Shown here piece after piece: positions 16,758 through 24,152 of a stretch of 64,000 bases of DNA. Below the pieces are notes generated by a model. That model did not search any database. It was not told the DNA's origin and saw only the letters and a list, made by a program, of their open reading frames with translations. This stretch comes from JAWLGJ01 sp041685145 (GTDB lineage: Bacteria; Pseudomonadota; Alphaproteobacteria; Rhodospirillales; Magnetospirillaceae): NCBI GenBank assembly GCA_041685145.1, contig JAWLGJ010000009.1:11370-75369 (forward strand), written 5' to 3'. Positions within the stretch are counted from its first letter, which is position 1; the number at the start of each line of letters is the position of its first letter. The translations under genes and the position numbers were made by a program.

Positions 16758-16770
16758 CTGTTAATAACAG
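16758..16770. promoter_or_regulatory. Perfect 13-bp palindrome upstream of the wbpA operon
   Basis: CTGTTA-A-TAACAG lies 40 bp before the wbpA start, in a short A+T-rich island between the yjbH end and wbpA. On the minus strand a TTGTTC hexamer and TGTTAT (part of the palindrome) are 18 bp apart and could form -35 and -10 elements. A dimeric repressor binding here would cover the -10. Site and promoter are pattern-based guesses. Confidence 0.35.
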
Positions 16771-16825
16771 GTTACAATACGGCAAGTGAACAATTGACGA
16801 ATGCGGGCGCTTCCGTCCGCGCATC

Positions 16826-19243
16826 TCACCGCAGCCCCCAGTCGGCGTCGAGCGGGTTCCAGTCGCCGCCGCGGACAAAGTTGTAAAGGCCCAGCGGACG
16901 GCCCACCTTCTGGCCGCCGTCGCGGGTCAGCGGCCGGTAGGCGAACAGGCCCCGCGACGTCGTCGGGGTGGTGGTGAAGAGTTCGAAGGGAATGCTGATA
17001 TACAGCCCCTTGTCGAATCCGCCCTCGCCGAAAACCTCCGCCGAGACGTCGGTCTTGGTGGCCCAGACGCCCACCCGGATTCCGCTGTCGAATTCGCGGC
17101 TCAGTTCCAGTGTCGCCCCCACATCCCCGGCCAGGTAGCGACCGGCGCTCACCCGCACGTCGAGACCGTACCAGGGCAGGTCGTGATAATAGGTTAAATG
17201 CCCGGTGCTGACGTCGTAGTCGCGAAAGCCGAAGCCCCCGTCGTACTCGCGCTGCCAGACGTGGTTGAGGTCCAGCCCCAGCGCCCAGCGCCGCCCCTCG
17301 GGGGCGTAAAGCAGTTCGCCGCCGACGCCGCCGAACATGCGTTCGAACAGGCCGGCATAGGCGCTGCCGTACCAGTCCCGGCCCAGCGGCAGCACCTGGC
17401 TGGCATGGAGGGACTCGATCCAGGCCGGATGGTCCTTGATGTATTTCTCCAGGTCGGTGCGCACATGCGGCAGGCGGCTGTCTGGGGGCATCGACATGTC
17501 GTCGAAATTGTTCACCAAATCGACGCCCAGCGCGCCCGCCACCGCCATGCCCGGCCACGGTTCCAGCGAGGCCGAGGCGTTGCCGATGACCTGGTAGTGC
17601 ACGAACTGGCCGGGATTGCCGACGATTTCGCGCAGGCGGGGCTCCAGCGACCAGTTGAAGCGGGGGTGCCCCTCGCCTTCGTGCCAGTCCACGCCCGCCG
17701 GCATTGCCGGCGCCGTCCTCTCGGTGGTCGCCAGGGCCTCCTCGGCGCTGATTTCGCCCTGCGCCGCCCGCGTGACGTCGCGGCGGAGGAAACGCACCGA
17801 CCGCACCGGCAGGCCGCGCCGGGTCTCGACGGCGTGGATGTGGCGCACCCACGCCGGGGCCACCGCCGCCACCGCCCGCGCCGCCCGCACCGCCGCCTTC
17901 ATGCCGTTGCGATAGCGCCCCTGCTGGTAGAGCACATAGGCGTCGGTCCCGGCGATGCCGAAGCGGCCGGGGGTGAAGCCCTGCCCGCGCAGCAGCTCGA
18001 ACACCGCCTCGGGGACGTCGTCCGTCACCGGCGCCGCCACGGCCAGCTCGCGCCGGTCCAGCACCGCCCCGTCGGCGGCGGTCACCACCACCGCCTCGGT
18101 CTCCCGTGGCGCCAGGCGGGCGAAATTGTCCATCAGGGCGGACAGGTCGGCCGCCTCCCCGCGCGGCAGGTCCGGGGCGCCGCCGCGGCCAGCGACCACC
18201 AGCGTCGCCGTCGGCGGCACCAGGTCGACGGCGGCGAGGTCGAGGTCGAGGTCCGCCGCCGCCGCGGCCAGGCGTCGCTTGGCGTCACGCGCCGCTTCCC
18301 CCGAGGGCGCGGGGCGGCCCGCCTCCGGCGGCGTCGGCGGCGGTTTCGGCACCGGCACCGGCGGCGGCTCGCCCACATTGGGCAGGCCGCGCTCGCGGCT
18401 GAGGTTGCTGCGCAAGGTTGTGCGCAGCATCACCTGGTTGCCGCGCTCGACGGCGAGGCCGACGTCCAACCACTGAAACGGCCGATAGGACAGGCCGGCG
18501 TTAAAGGGCAGGTCGACCAGAATCGGCTCGCCAGCGGGTTCCGAGAGGTAGTTGTTGGAATCGTATTCCAGCATCAGCGTCAGGCCCTCGACCGGCGTCC
18601 GCCATTCGACGCCGGCAAAGAGCCCCACGGTCTCGCCGGTAAAGAATTCGTTGCGGATCTGGCCGCCGGTGGGACCGCCGCTGCCGCCGCGGCGGGCGAA
18701 GCGCTCGGAAACAACCCGAAGCGGGTTGGGCAGATGCCCGCGCGAGCCCAAATTGCCCCAGGCCATGCCGAGGGTGAAATCCCAGTTATAATAACGCCGC
18801 GTCGCGGCGATGTATTCGCTGGAGAACTGGCCGGTGCCGCCAAAGTCGCGCAGTCCCAGCGAGACCTCCGGCCACACCGGCCCCTCCTCCAGCAGGCGCA
18901 GCTTGATGTCGAAGGACTTGTCGAGATAGTTGGCGGTTGGATCCGGCTTCCAGGGCCGATCCTCGATCTCGGTGTAGCGCAGCGTTCCCTGCAGCCACGG
19001 CAGGCCCTGAACCGTCACCCACAGGCGCCGGTATGGCGCCACCCGCGAAGCACCGAAGGCGAACTCGCCGTCCGGCGCCATGCGCCCGGTGGGCATCTGC
19101 ATCAGCCCGGTGGCGCCGAAGTCGTTGAAACGCACGGGCGGCGCCGCCTCGTCGGCCGCCGCCGGCAGCGCCCAGGCTGCGGCCGCGACCGTCGCCGTCG
19201 CCAGCCCGCCAAGGCGCACCGGCCAGAACCGCCGCAGGCGCAT
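16826..19243 (-). CDS. yjbH: YjbH/GfcD-like outer-membrane exopolysaccharide protein
   Basis: The 805-residue protein has a signal peptide ending near AAADEA (residue 32), then FNDFGATGLMQMPTGRMAPDG, the start of the YjbH domain. It continues with many alternating aromatic beta-strands such as YYHDLPWYG and ISIPFELFTTTP, as expected of an outer-membrane barrel. A Pro-rich linker (PPPVPVPKPPPTPPEAG) lies near residue 290. YjbH/GfcD proteins act with YjbE/F/G or GfcA/B/C in export of exopolysaccharide or group 4 capsule; their exact role is unsettled. It follows the SLBB exporter by 11 bp in the same operon and lies just upstream of the wbpA operon. Confidence 0.87.
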   Translation of the reverse strand: MRLRRFWPVRLGGLATATVAAAAWALPAAADEAAPPVRFNDFGATGLMQMPTGRMAPDGEFAFGASRVAPYRRLWVTVQGLPWLQGTLRYTEIEDRPWKPDPTANYLDKSFDIKLRLLEEGPVWPEVSLGLRDFGGTGQFSSEYIAATRRYYNWDFTLGMAWGNLGSRGHLPNPLRVVSERFARRGGSGGPTGGQIRNEFFTGETVGLFAGVEWRTPVEGLTLMLEYDSNNYLSEPAGEPILVDLPFNAGLSYRPFQWLDVGLAVERGNQVMLRTTLRSNLSRERGLPNVGEPPPVPVPKPPPTPPEAGRPAPSGEAARDAKRRLAAAAADLDLDLAAVDLVPPTATLVVAGRGGAPDLPRGEAADLSALMDNFARLAPRETEAVVVTAADGAVLDRRELAVAAPVTDDVPEAVFELLRGQGFTPGRFGIAGTDAYVLYQQGRYRNGMKAAVRAARAVAAVAPAWVRHIHAVETRRGLPVRSVRFLRRDVTRAAQGEISAEEALATTERTAPAMPAGVDWHEGEGHPRFNWSLEPRLREIVGNPGQFVHYQVIGNASASLEPWPGMAVAGALGVDLVNNFDDMSMPPDSRLPHVRTDLEKYIKDHPAWIESLHASQVLPLGRDWYGSAYAGLFERMFGGVGGELLYAPEGRRWALGLDLNHVWQREYDGGFGFRDYDVSTGHLTYYHDLPWYGLDVRVSAGRYLAGDVGATLELSREFDSGIRVGVWATKTDVSAEVFGEGGFDKGLYISIPFELFTTTPTTSRGLFAYRPLTRDGGQKVGRPLGLYNFVRGGDWNPLDADWGLR

Positions 19244-19254
19244 GTCCGCCGCCC

Positions 19255-21798
19255 CTATCTCCCGATGACGGCGATGGACGCCGCGGTCAGCGCGGCCTTG
19301 CTGAGAATGTCGGTGACGTCGCGAGTGAAGCCCATCAGGTTGAACGGACGCGGATCCTGGGGCACGACAATGGTGCTGCCCGGCGGGATGCGAACCTCGT
19401 CATAATTCCAGAACGAGATGCGCAGCGGCCGCGCCTCGCCCGACGGCAACACCACGAAGATGCGGCTCTCGTCGGCGCCGTCGCGCGTGCCGCCGGCCAG
19501 GCGCACATATTCATCAACGCCACGGCCCGAGCGGAACTGCTGCGCCCCCGGCTGCAAGACCTGCCCCATCACCATGACATGATTGGGCCGCTTGGGAACC
19601 TGGAGGTTGTCCCCCGGCTCCACCAGCATGTCCAGTTCGGGGCGGGCCTGCAGAACGGCGGGATCGGCCTCGACCACCACGCGGCCGTGGGGCTCCGCCG
19701 AGCGCAGGGTGCTGATGGCCTGGCGGATGCCGGCGACCACCTCGCCGCCCTGTTCGCTGCCCCGCATCGCCTCCTGGCTGAGGGTCGTCGCCATCGCCAT
19801 TTCAAGGTCGCGGGCCAGCACCTGATAGCTTTCGGCCTCCTGTTCGCGCACCGAGCGGCGCGTGAAGACCGCGCCCAGGGGATAGGCTTCATCGGTGAGG
19901 CCGCCGGCGCGTTCCAGCAGTTCCGACAACCGTTCGCCGCGCCGAATGGCATAGGTGCCGGGGCGGCGCACTTCGCCGCCGAGGGCGACCATTCCCCGCT
20001 CCTGCCAGCCGAACCGCGGCGGCACCCGCACATGGTCGCCCGCCGTTACCGTCAACCCGCCGTCCGCGCGCAGGGAAATCTGGCGCCGCACCGCCGTTCG
20101 CGACGGCAGCCCCGGCTCGCCCAGGCGCATGACCTCGATATTCTCGGCGTCGGCGTGCAGGGTCAGGCCCTCGCTGGCGGCGATGACGTCACTGACCGCC
20201 GTGTCGGGGGCGACGGGATAGGCGCCGGGCTCCTGCACCTCGCCCTGCACATTGACGGCGTGCTCAAGCATGTAGGGCAGCAGCCCGGGATGGTCCCTGA
20301 ACACCTTCGGGCAGTCGAAATCGTCGCGATCGGAAAAGACGCGCTGGCGGGCGGCATCGAAGCGCGCCCCCTCGCCGTGAGCGACCAGATCGGCCAGCGC
20401 GGTCAGACCGGTGCAGGGGCCGGCCCCCTCGCCGGCCAGTACGCGCTGGACCGATGGTCCGGACAGAAAGCGCACGCTGGACATCGACAGGAACACCACC
20501 TGGTCGCTTTCTTGCAGGCGATGGTCCTCGATGCCCGCCAGCACCCGCCGGGGGGAGAACGGCACATAACGCGGCGCGCCGGTGCCGGCGTCCCAGCGGC
20601 GAACGGCGCCGAAGAGCATATAGGGCTTGTCCCCCAACACCTTGCCCGAGCGCATCAGCGCCTGCAGGCTCGGCGCCGAGCGCAGCGCCCGCGCCCCCGG
20701 CACGGTGACATGGCCGGTGAGCTCGAAATACTGCTCGCGCCCTTCCGAGCGCTTCTCGACATGCAGGATGTCGCCGGACGCCACCGTCGCGGCACCGCTG
20801 TCCAGGGGTTCGACGACGGTGCGGCTGTTGTCGTCGACGGCCAGGCGGGAATAGCGATAGCCCCGGGGCCGCAGGCCGCCGCCCGCGAGATCCAGCAGCC
20901 GCTCGGCGCTGATGGCGGGGCGGTCCAACTCGTAGATGCCGGGCCGCAGCACCTCGCCGGCCACGGCCACGGTGGGGCCCAAAGTCGGAATGAGGATGCG
21001 GTCCCCCGCCTGGAGGGCAAAGTCGGCGGCGCCGTTGCCGCCCAACAGGTAATCGTACAGATCAATATCGTGCGAGGCGGCGCCGCGCTGCAGTCGGATG
21101 CGGCGCAGCGATCCGGTCTTGCGCACGCCCCCCGCGGCGGCCAGGGCGTCCAGCAGCGTCGACAGGCCCGTCACCCGGTGCAGGCCGGGCTGGCGCACCT
21201 CGCCCGCGACCAGGACCTGGAATTCGCGCACCGCGCCGATGGAAACGAAGCTTTCGGTGTCGAGGAAGACCTCGCCGATCTGCGAGGTCAGTTCCCGGCG
21301 GAACTCGCCGAAGCTGCGGCCGGCGGCGGCGATCGGCTGCAGGCGCGGCAGCAGCACCCGCCCCTCGCGGTCGACGCGCGTGCGCAGGGTCTCGTTCACC
21401 TGTCCGCGCAGGCTGACGACGATCTCGTCGCCCGGCCCCAGGCGGTAGCTGTCGCTGGCCATCCCCACCAGAAGGCCGGGATCAAGCGCTGGAACCTGAT
21501 TGAAAAACTCATAGCCGAACTGCACGAGATCGGCCCGCGCGCGCTCGGAATAATCCGCCTCAAGCGCCGAGACTCTCTTGTCCCGGCCGGCATCATCAGG
21601 CCTTCCCCGGTCGGCGTCAGAGGGCGGCTGCACCTCGTCCAGCGGCGAAAGCACCTGCCGCTCATCACCGCCGCCCTGCTGCAGGCGTTCCTCCGCCATC
21701 CGCCTAAGGTCATAGGGGATGTCCGGCTGCTGCGCCCAGACGGCGCCGGGAAGCAGCAAAAACGTGAAAAGCATCAATAGGCTGGTCGCACGGCGCAT
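19255..21798 (-). CDS. Large SLBB-domain polysaccharide export protein
   Basis: I place the start at ATG 21798, with AGGAAGG upstream; the GTG at 21822 lacks a ribosome site. The 847-residue product has a signal peptide ending at AVWA. The poly-export domain begins near residue 120 (LGPGDEIVVSLRGQVNE). Several SLBB units follow, visible as repeated phrases of the type VAGEVRQPGLHRV, VAGEVLRPGIYEL, VQGEVQEPGAYPV, LGGEVRRPGTYAI and VMGQVLQPGAQQF. The C-terminus ends with a hydrophobic helix. Such proteins form the periplasmic and outer-membrane channel for polysaccharide. There is no separate GfcC gene nearby, so this long protein may combine GfcC-like and Wza/GfcE-like roles. No N-terminal lipobox Cys is visible, unlike Wza. 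Confidence 0.88.
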   Translation of the reverse strand: MRRATSLLMLFTFLLLPGAVWAQQPDIPYDLRRMAEERLQQGGGDERQVLSPLDEVQPPSDADRGRPDDAGRDKRVSALEADYSERARADLVQFGYEFFNQVPALDPGLLVGMASDSYRLGPGDEIVVSLRGQVNETLRTRVDREGRVLLPRLQPIAAAGRSFGEFRRELTSQIGEVFLDTESFVSIGAVREFQVLVAGEVRQPGLHRVTGLSTLLDALAAAGGVRKTGSLRRIRLQRGAASHDIDLYDYLLGGNGAADFALQAGDRILIPTLGPTVAVAGEVLRPGIYELDRPAISAERLLDLAGGGLRPRGYRYSRLAVDDNSRTVVEPLDSGAATVASGDILHVEKRSEGREQYFELTGHVTVPGARALRSAPSLQALMRSGKVLGDKPYMLFGAVRRWDAGTGAPRYVPFSPRRVLAGIEDHRLQESDQVVFLSMSSVRFLSGPSVQRVLAGEGAGPCTGLTALADLVAHGEGARFDAARQRVFSDRDDFDCPKVFRDHPGLLPYMLEHAVNVQGEVQEPGAYPVAPDTAVSDVIAASEGLTLHADAENIEVMRLGEPGLPSRTAVRRQISLRADGGLTVTAGDHVRVPPRFGWQERGMVALGGEVRRPGTYAIRRGERLSELLERAGGLTDEAYPLGAVFTRRSVREQEAESYQVLARDLEMAMATTLSQEAMRGSEQGGEVVAGIRQAISTLRSAEPHGRVVVEADPAVLQARPELDMLVEPGDNLQVPKRPNHVMVMGQVLQPGAQQFRSGRGVDEYVRLAGGTRDGADESRIFVVLPSGEARPLRISFWNYDEVRIPPGSTIVVPQDPRPFNLMGFTRDVTDILSKAALTAASIAVIGR

Positions 21799-21896
21799 CC
21801 GGGGTCTCGCCTTCCTGGTCACATCATGCCGTTCGGTATAGGAACCCTAGCCAAGAGGATACGGTCCGACAAGCGCCTTGCCGGGGCCGACCAGGG

Positions 21897-22577
21897 TTAC
21901 GTCTGGCCGCGCGGAGCGTGGGCCGGCTTCAGCACCCACATCTCCAGGGGCGGTGTCTCCGGGTCGACATGCTGACGGCTTCGCCAGATCTGGCCGCTGT
22001 CGGGGTCGATCCAAAAGGTATTGGTGAAGGTCCAGTCGGCATCGCGGGCGCGGCATTGCTCGTCGACGCGCAAAACCGTATGGCGCGTACCGAATATTTC
22101 GATGTCTTCCACGCCACGCACCCGCATCCGCCCCTGCACCACTAAGCCAAACCAGTCACCACGGTCGATGTCGACCAGCCGGCGCCACGTCTCCCCGTCC
22201 AAGGCTTCAGGGGCCCGGCGCAGGGGGTCATCTTCAACGAAAACCGTTTTACGCAGGTTAAAGGGCAGGCCGGCGGTCTTGACCAGCCGCCCCCCGCGCG
22301 TCACCACAATGGCGTTATCGGCACTGAACCAGGAAAGCTCGTCGCCCCGGGCCACGCCCAGAACCAGAACGCTTTGCGGACCACGGCCAAACTTGCCGAC
22401 CACGCTGGCATAGGGCAGCGCCCGCACGCGCTCCACCTCGGCGACGATATCGACATCGCCGCCGCCCAGGTCCTCAATCGACCCGAGGACGCGGCCCAGG
22501 CGTGACTGACCGCACCCGGCCAGCACGACGGCCGACGCCAGGGTCAAAAGGAACCCCCGCCGGCCGGCCGCGCCCAC
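21897..22577 (-). CDS. yjbF: YjbF/GfcB-family lipoprotein
   Basis: The 226-residue protein starts at a GTG 13 bp after the GfcA-like gene. Its lipoprotein signal ends in VVLAGC, so Cys21 should be lipidated. The body contains beta-rich phrases such as SWFSADNAIVVTRGGRLVKTAGLP and the Trp-rich TFTNTFWIDPDSGQIWRSRQ, typical of the YjbF/GfcB group 4 capsule family. In E. coli such lipoproteins are needed for capsule or Yjb polysaccharide assembly. Position between the GfcA-like peptide and the SLBB exporter supports the call. Confidence 0.87.
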   Translation of the reverse strand: MGAAGRRGFLLTLASAVVLAGCGQSRLGRVLGSIEDLGGGDVDIVAEVERVRALPYASVVGKFGRGPQSVLVLGVARGDELSWFSADNAIVVTRGGRLVKTAGLPFNLRKTVFVEDDPLRRAPEALDGETWRRLVDIDRGDWFGLVVQGRMRVRGVEDIEIFGTRHTVLRVDEQCRARDADWTFTNTFWIDPDSGQIWRSRQHVDPETPPLEMWVLKPAHAPRGQT

Positions 22578-22590
22578 CCCGGGTCACCTA

Positions 22591-22941
22591 CTAGTTCGTG
22601 GTCGTCGTGGTGGTGGTGGTGGTCGTCGTGGTCGTGTCGTCGTCGTCACCCGACGCAACGGCAACGATACCGCCCAGGGCCAAGGCACCGGCACCCACGG
22701 CGGCCACACCAACGGTCAAGCCGCCAGCCGCCGCACCGGCCGCCGCACCGGCACCGGCGGCCGCACCGGCACCCGCGCCGGCACCAGCACCCGCGCCAGC
22801 ACCAGCACCAGCACCAGCACCACCGGACCCCGCTCCGGCCCCGGCACCCGCGCCGCCCGAAGCCTGTGCGAAGGCGTAAGGTTGGGCGCCAACCACCGCC
22901 AAGATCATGCCCAACGCAAGGGCCCGTGCGACTTTGGCCAT
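22591..22941 (-). CDS. GfcA/YjbE-like Gly/Ala/Thr-rich secreted or membrane peptide
   Basis: The start at ATG 22941 is fixed by GGAGGAGG a few bases upstream; the frame is open further but without a ribosome site. The 116-residue product has a signal peptide ending near AFAQA. A Gly/Ala repeat of about 45 residues follows, then a hydrophobic stretch (VGAGALALGGIVAVASG), four Asp, thirteen Thr and a final Asn. This architecture, including the Thr-rich end, is that of GfcA and YjbE, the small first gene of the gfc and yjb operons. Its biochemical role is unknown even in E. coli. Here it is the first gene before YjbF, the SLBB exporter and YjbH, and follows wzz by 76 bp. Confidence 0.8.
   Translation of the reverse strand: MAKVARALALGMILAVVGAQPYAFAQASGGAGAGAGAGSGGAGAGAGAGAGAGAGAGAGAAAGAGAAAGAAAGGLTVGVAAVGAGALALGGIVAVASGDDDDTTTTTTTTTTTTTN
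22597..22870. repeat. Low-complexity coding repeats (Thr, Asp and Gly/Ala codon runs)
   Basis: Bases 22597-22647 are built of ACC/ACG and GAC codons on the minus strand and 22700-22860 of alternating GCC/GGT/GGC codons. The units are codon triplets and hexamers, not a spaced repeat array. They could slip during replication and change the length of the GfcA-like peptide. Confidence 0.7.
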
Positions 22942-23017
22942 TTGGCCTCCTCCTTTTCCGCATCCAGCGCAACAGATGAGGAACAATACATCAAGCGGGG
23001 TACCTAGAACAACGGCA

Positions 23018-23974
23018 TTATACGGTTTGGCGGCCGCGCAAGGCGTCGCGGACCAGGACAAGCATGATCGCCGCCGTCGTCCCCACCACCAGCGCCAGCG
23101 CCAGTAGAAACACCGGGCGCGGGCTGGTCGGCTCGGCCGACGCCACCGGCCCCGACACCACGTCGACCGAGAACGGCACGTCCGCCATCGCCGCCATCCG
23201 CAGTTTTTCTTGCGCCGTCAAGGCGTTGACCAACGCGGTACGGTATTCTGCCACGGCCGTGCGCTGAAGTTGCGTTTGCAGATAGTCGACATAGCGGCTG
23301 GTGCGGGCCAGGGTGCGCTCGCGCAGGATGGCGTCGGCCTCGCGGTGGAGGTGCATGAGCAGCGCCCGCCCGAAATCGCGGTCCTCGTGTTCCAGCGAGG
23401 CCGTGACGATGGGGCTGTCCCGCGACACCGCCACCACCACCTCGTCTTCCAGGAAGGTCAGCACCCGCCGCGGCGACGGCGGCTCCCACGCCTCCCGCGG
23501 CAGCCCCAGCCATGCCTTCACGGCGCGCACCGCCTTGCCGACCGCGCCGGGCTCGGGCTCGCGCCACGTACCGGCCTCGGCGTCCCAGTCGTCGGCGAAC
23601 ATGCCCAACATCAGTTCGTCTGATTGTAGCAGCCGCTGCGCCACCTCCTGCGACTGCAACAGGGCGCGGTACAGGTCGATCTTCTGGACGTCGCCGCCGC
23701 CGGGAAGCTGCATTCCCACCGCGCCGGCCAGCTCGCCGAGGGCGCCCATCCGGCTGCCGCCTTCGCCCTCGACCGGCGCGACCTTCAGATCCACCGTGTA
23801 GCGATAGGTGGCGATGTTAAGATAAAGTAAAACCAAGGTGAATGTCGCGACGGCAAACAACAAGATAAACCATTTGCGCCGCCAGATTCGCACCACCAGT
23901 TCGCGCAGGTCGATCTCGTCCTCGACCAAAACCTCGGGGGCGCGATGCAATGTGTTCAAGGCCCTGTCCTTCAT
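23018..23974 (-). CDS. wzz: Wzz-family polysaccharide chain-length regulator
   Basis: The 318-residue inner-membrane protein has a helix near residues 34-52 (WFILLFAVATFTLVLLYL) and another near residues 288-310 close to the C-terminus, bracketing a periplasmic domain with helical segments. This is the Wzz/PCP topology. The region before the first helix (EIDLRELVVRIWRRKW) is the usual cytoplasmic lead-in. It has no C-terminal tyrosine-kinase domain, so it resembles O-antigen type co-polymerases. It heads the operon wzz - gfcA-like - yjbF - SLBB - yjbH. No strong ribosome site is seen before the ATG. Confidence 0.85.
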   Translation of the reverse strand: MKDRALNTLHRAPEVLVEDEIDLRELVVRIWRRKWFILLFAVATFTLVLLYLNIATYRYTVDLKVAPVEGEGGSRMGALGELAGAVGMQLPGGGDVQKIDLYRALLQSQEVAQRLLQSDELMLGMFADDWDAEAGTWREPEPGAVGKAVRAVKAWLGLPREAWEPPSPRRVLTFLEDEVVVAVSRDSPIVTASLEHEDRDFGRALLMHLHREADAILRERTLARTSRYVDYLQTQLQRTAVAEYRTALVNALTAQEKLRMAAMADVPFSVDVVSGPVASAEPTSPRPVFLLALALVVGTTAAIMLVLVRDALRGRQTV

Positions 23975-24007
23975 GTCTGGTGCCGTGGCGCGTCGCGCCG
24001 GCCGCGG

Positions 24008-24036
24008 ATAATCCTACGAAACAAAACTTGCCGCAA
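24008..24036 (-). promoter_or_regulatory. Candidate promoter of the wzz-yjb operon
   Basis: On the minus strand TTGCGG and GATTAT are 17 bp apart, about 35-65 bp before the wzz start. Both hexamers match the sigma-70 consensus at three or four positions. The region is the divergent spacer to the WbpM-like gene, so a promoter must exist near here. Confidence 0.4.
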
Positions 24037-24152
24037 GGTGGCCGGGCGGGCGCCGCGGGTGTGTTGCCTGCGGCTGCGGTGTTGTGTCTGGCGATACGTC
24101 GCGGTACTTTAGTGTGTCATATTGCTTAGGTCACTATCGGGGTTGGGGGGGT

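Noticed and set aside
17198..19405. 735-codon open frame on the plus strand opposite yjbH
   Set aside because: It mirrors yjbH, is dominated by His/Arg/Gly/Ala, has no domain-like pattern and is a by-product of very high third-position GC. The same applies to the long frames opposite the SLBB gene (19579-21780), the WbpM-like gene (24204-26066) and the cyclase gene (40950-43127).
22597..22870. Possible repeat array of CRISPR type
   Set aside because: The units are triplets and hexamers with no spacers; they encode Thr, Asp and Gly/Ala runs.
22598..22879. Plus-strand frame encoding a Val run followed by Ala/Pro repeats
   Set aside because: It is the reverse complement of the low-complexity GfcA-like gene, which has the signal peptide, ribosome site and family context.
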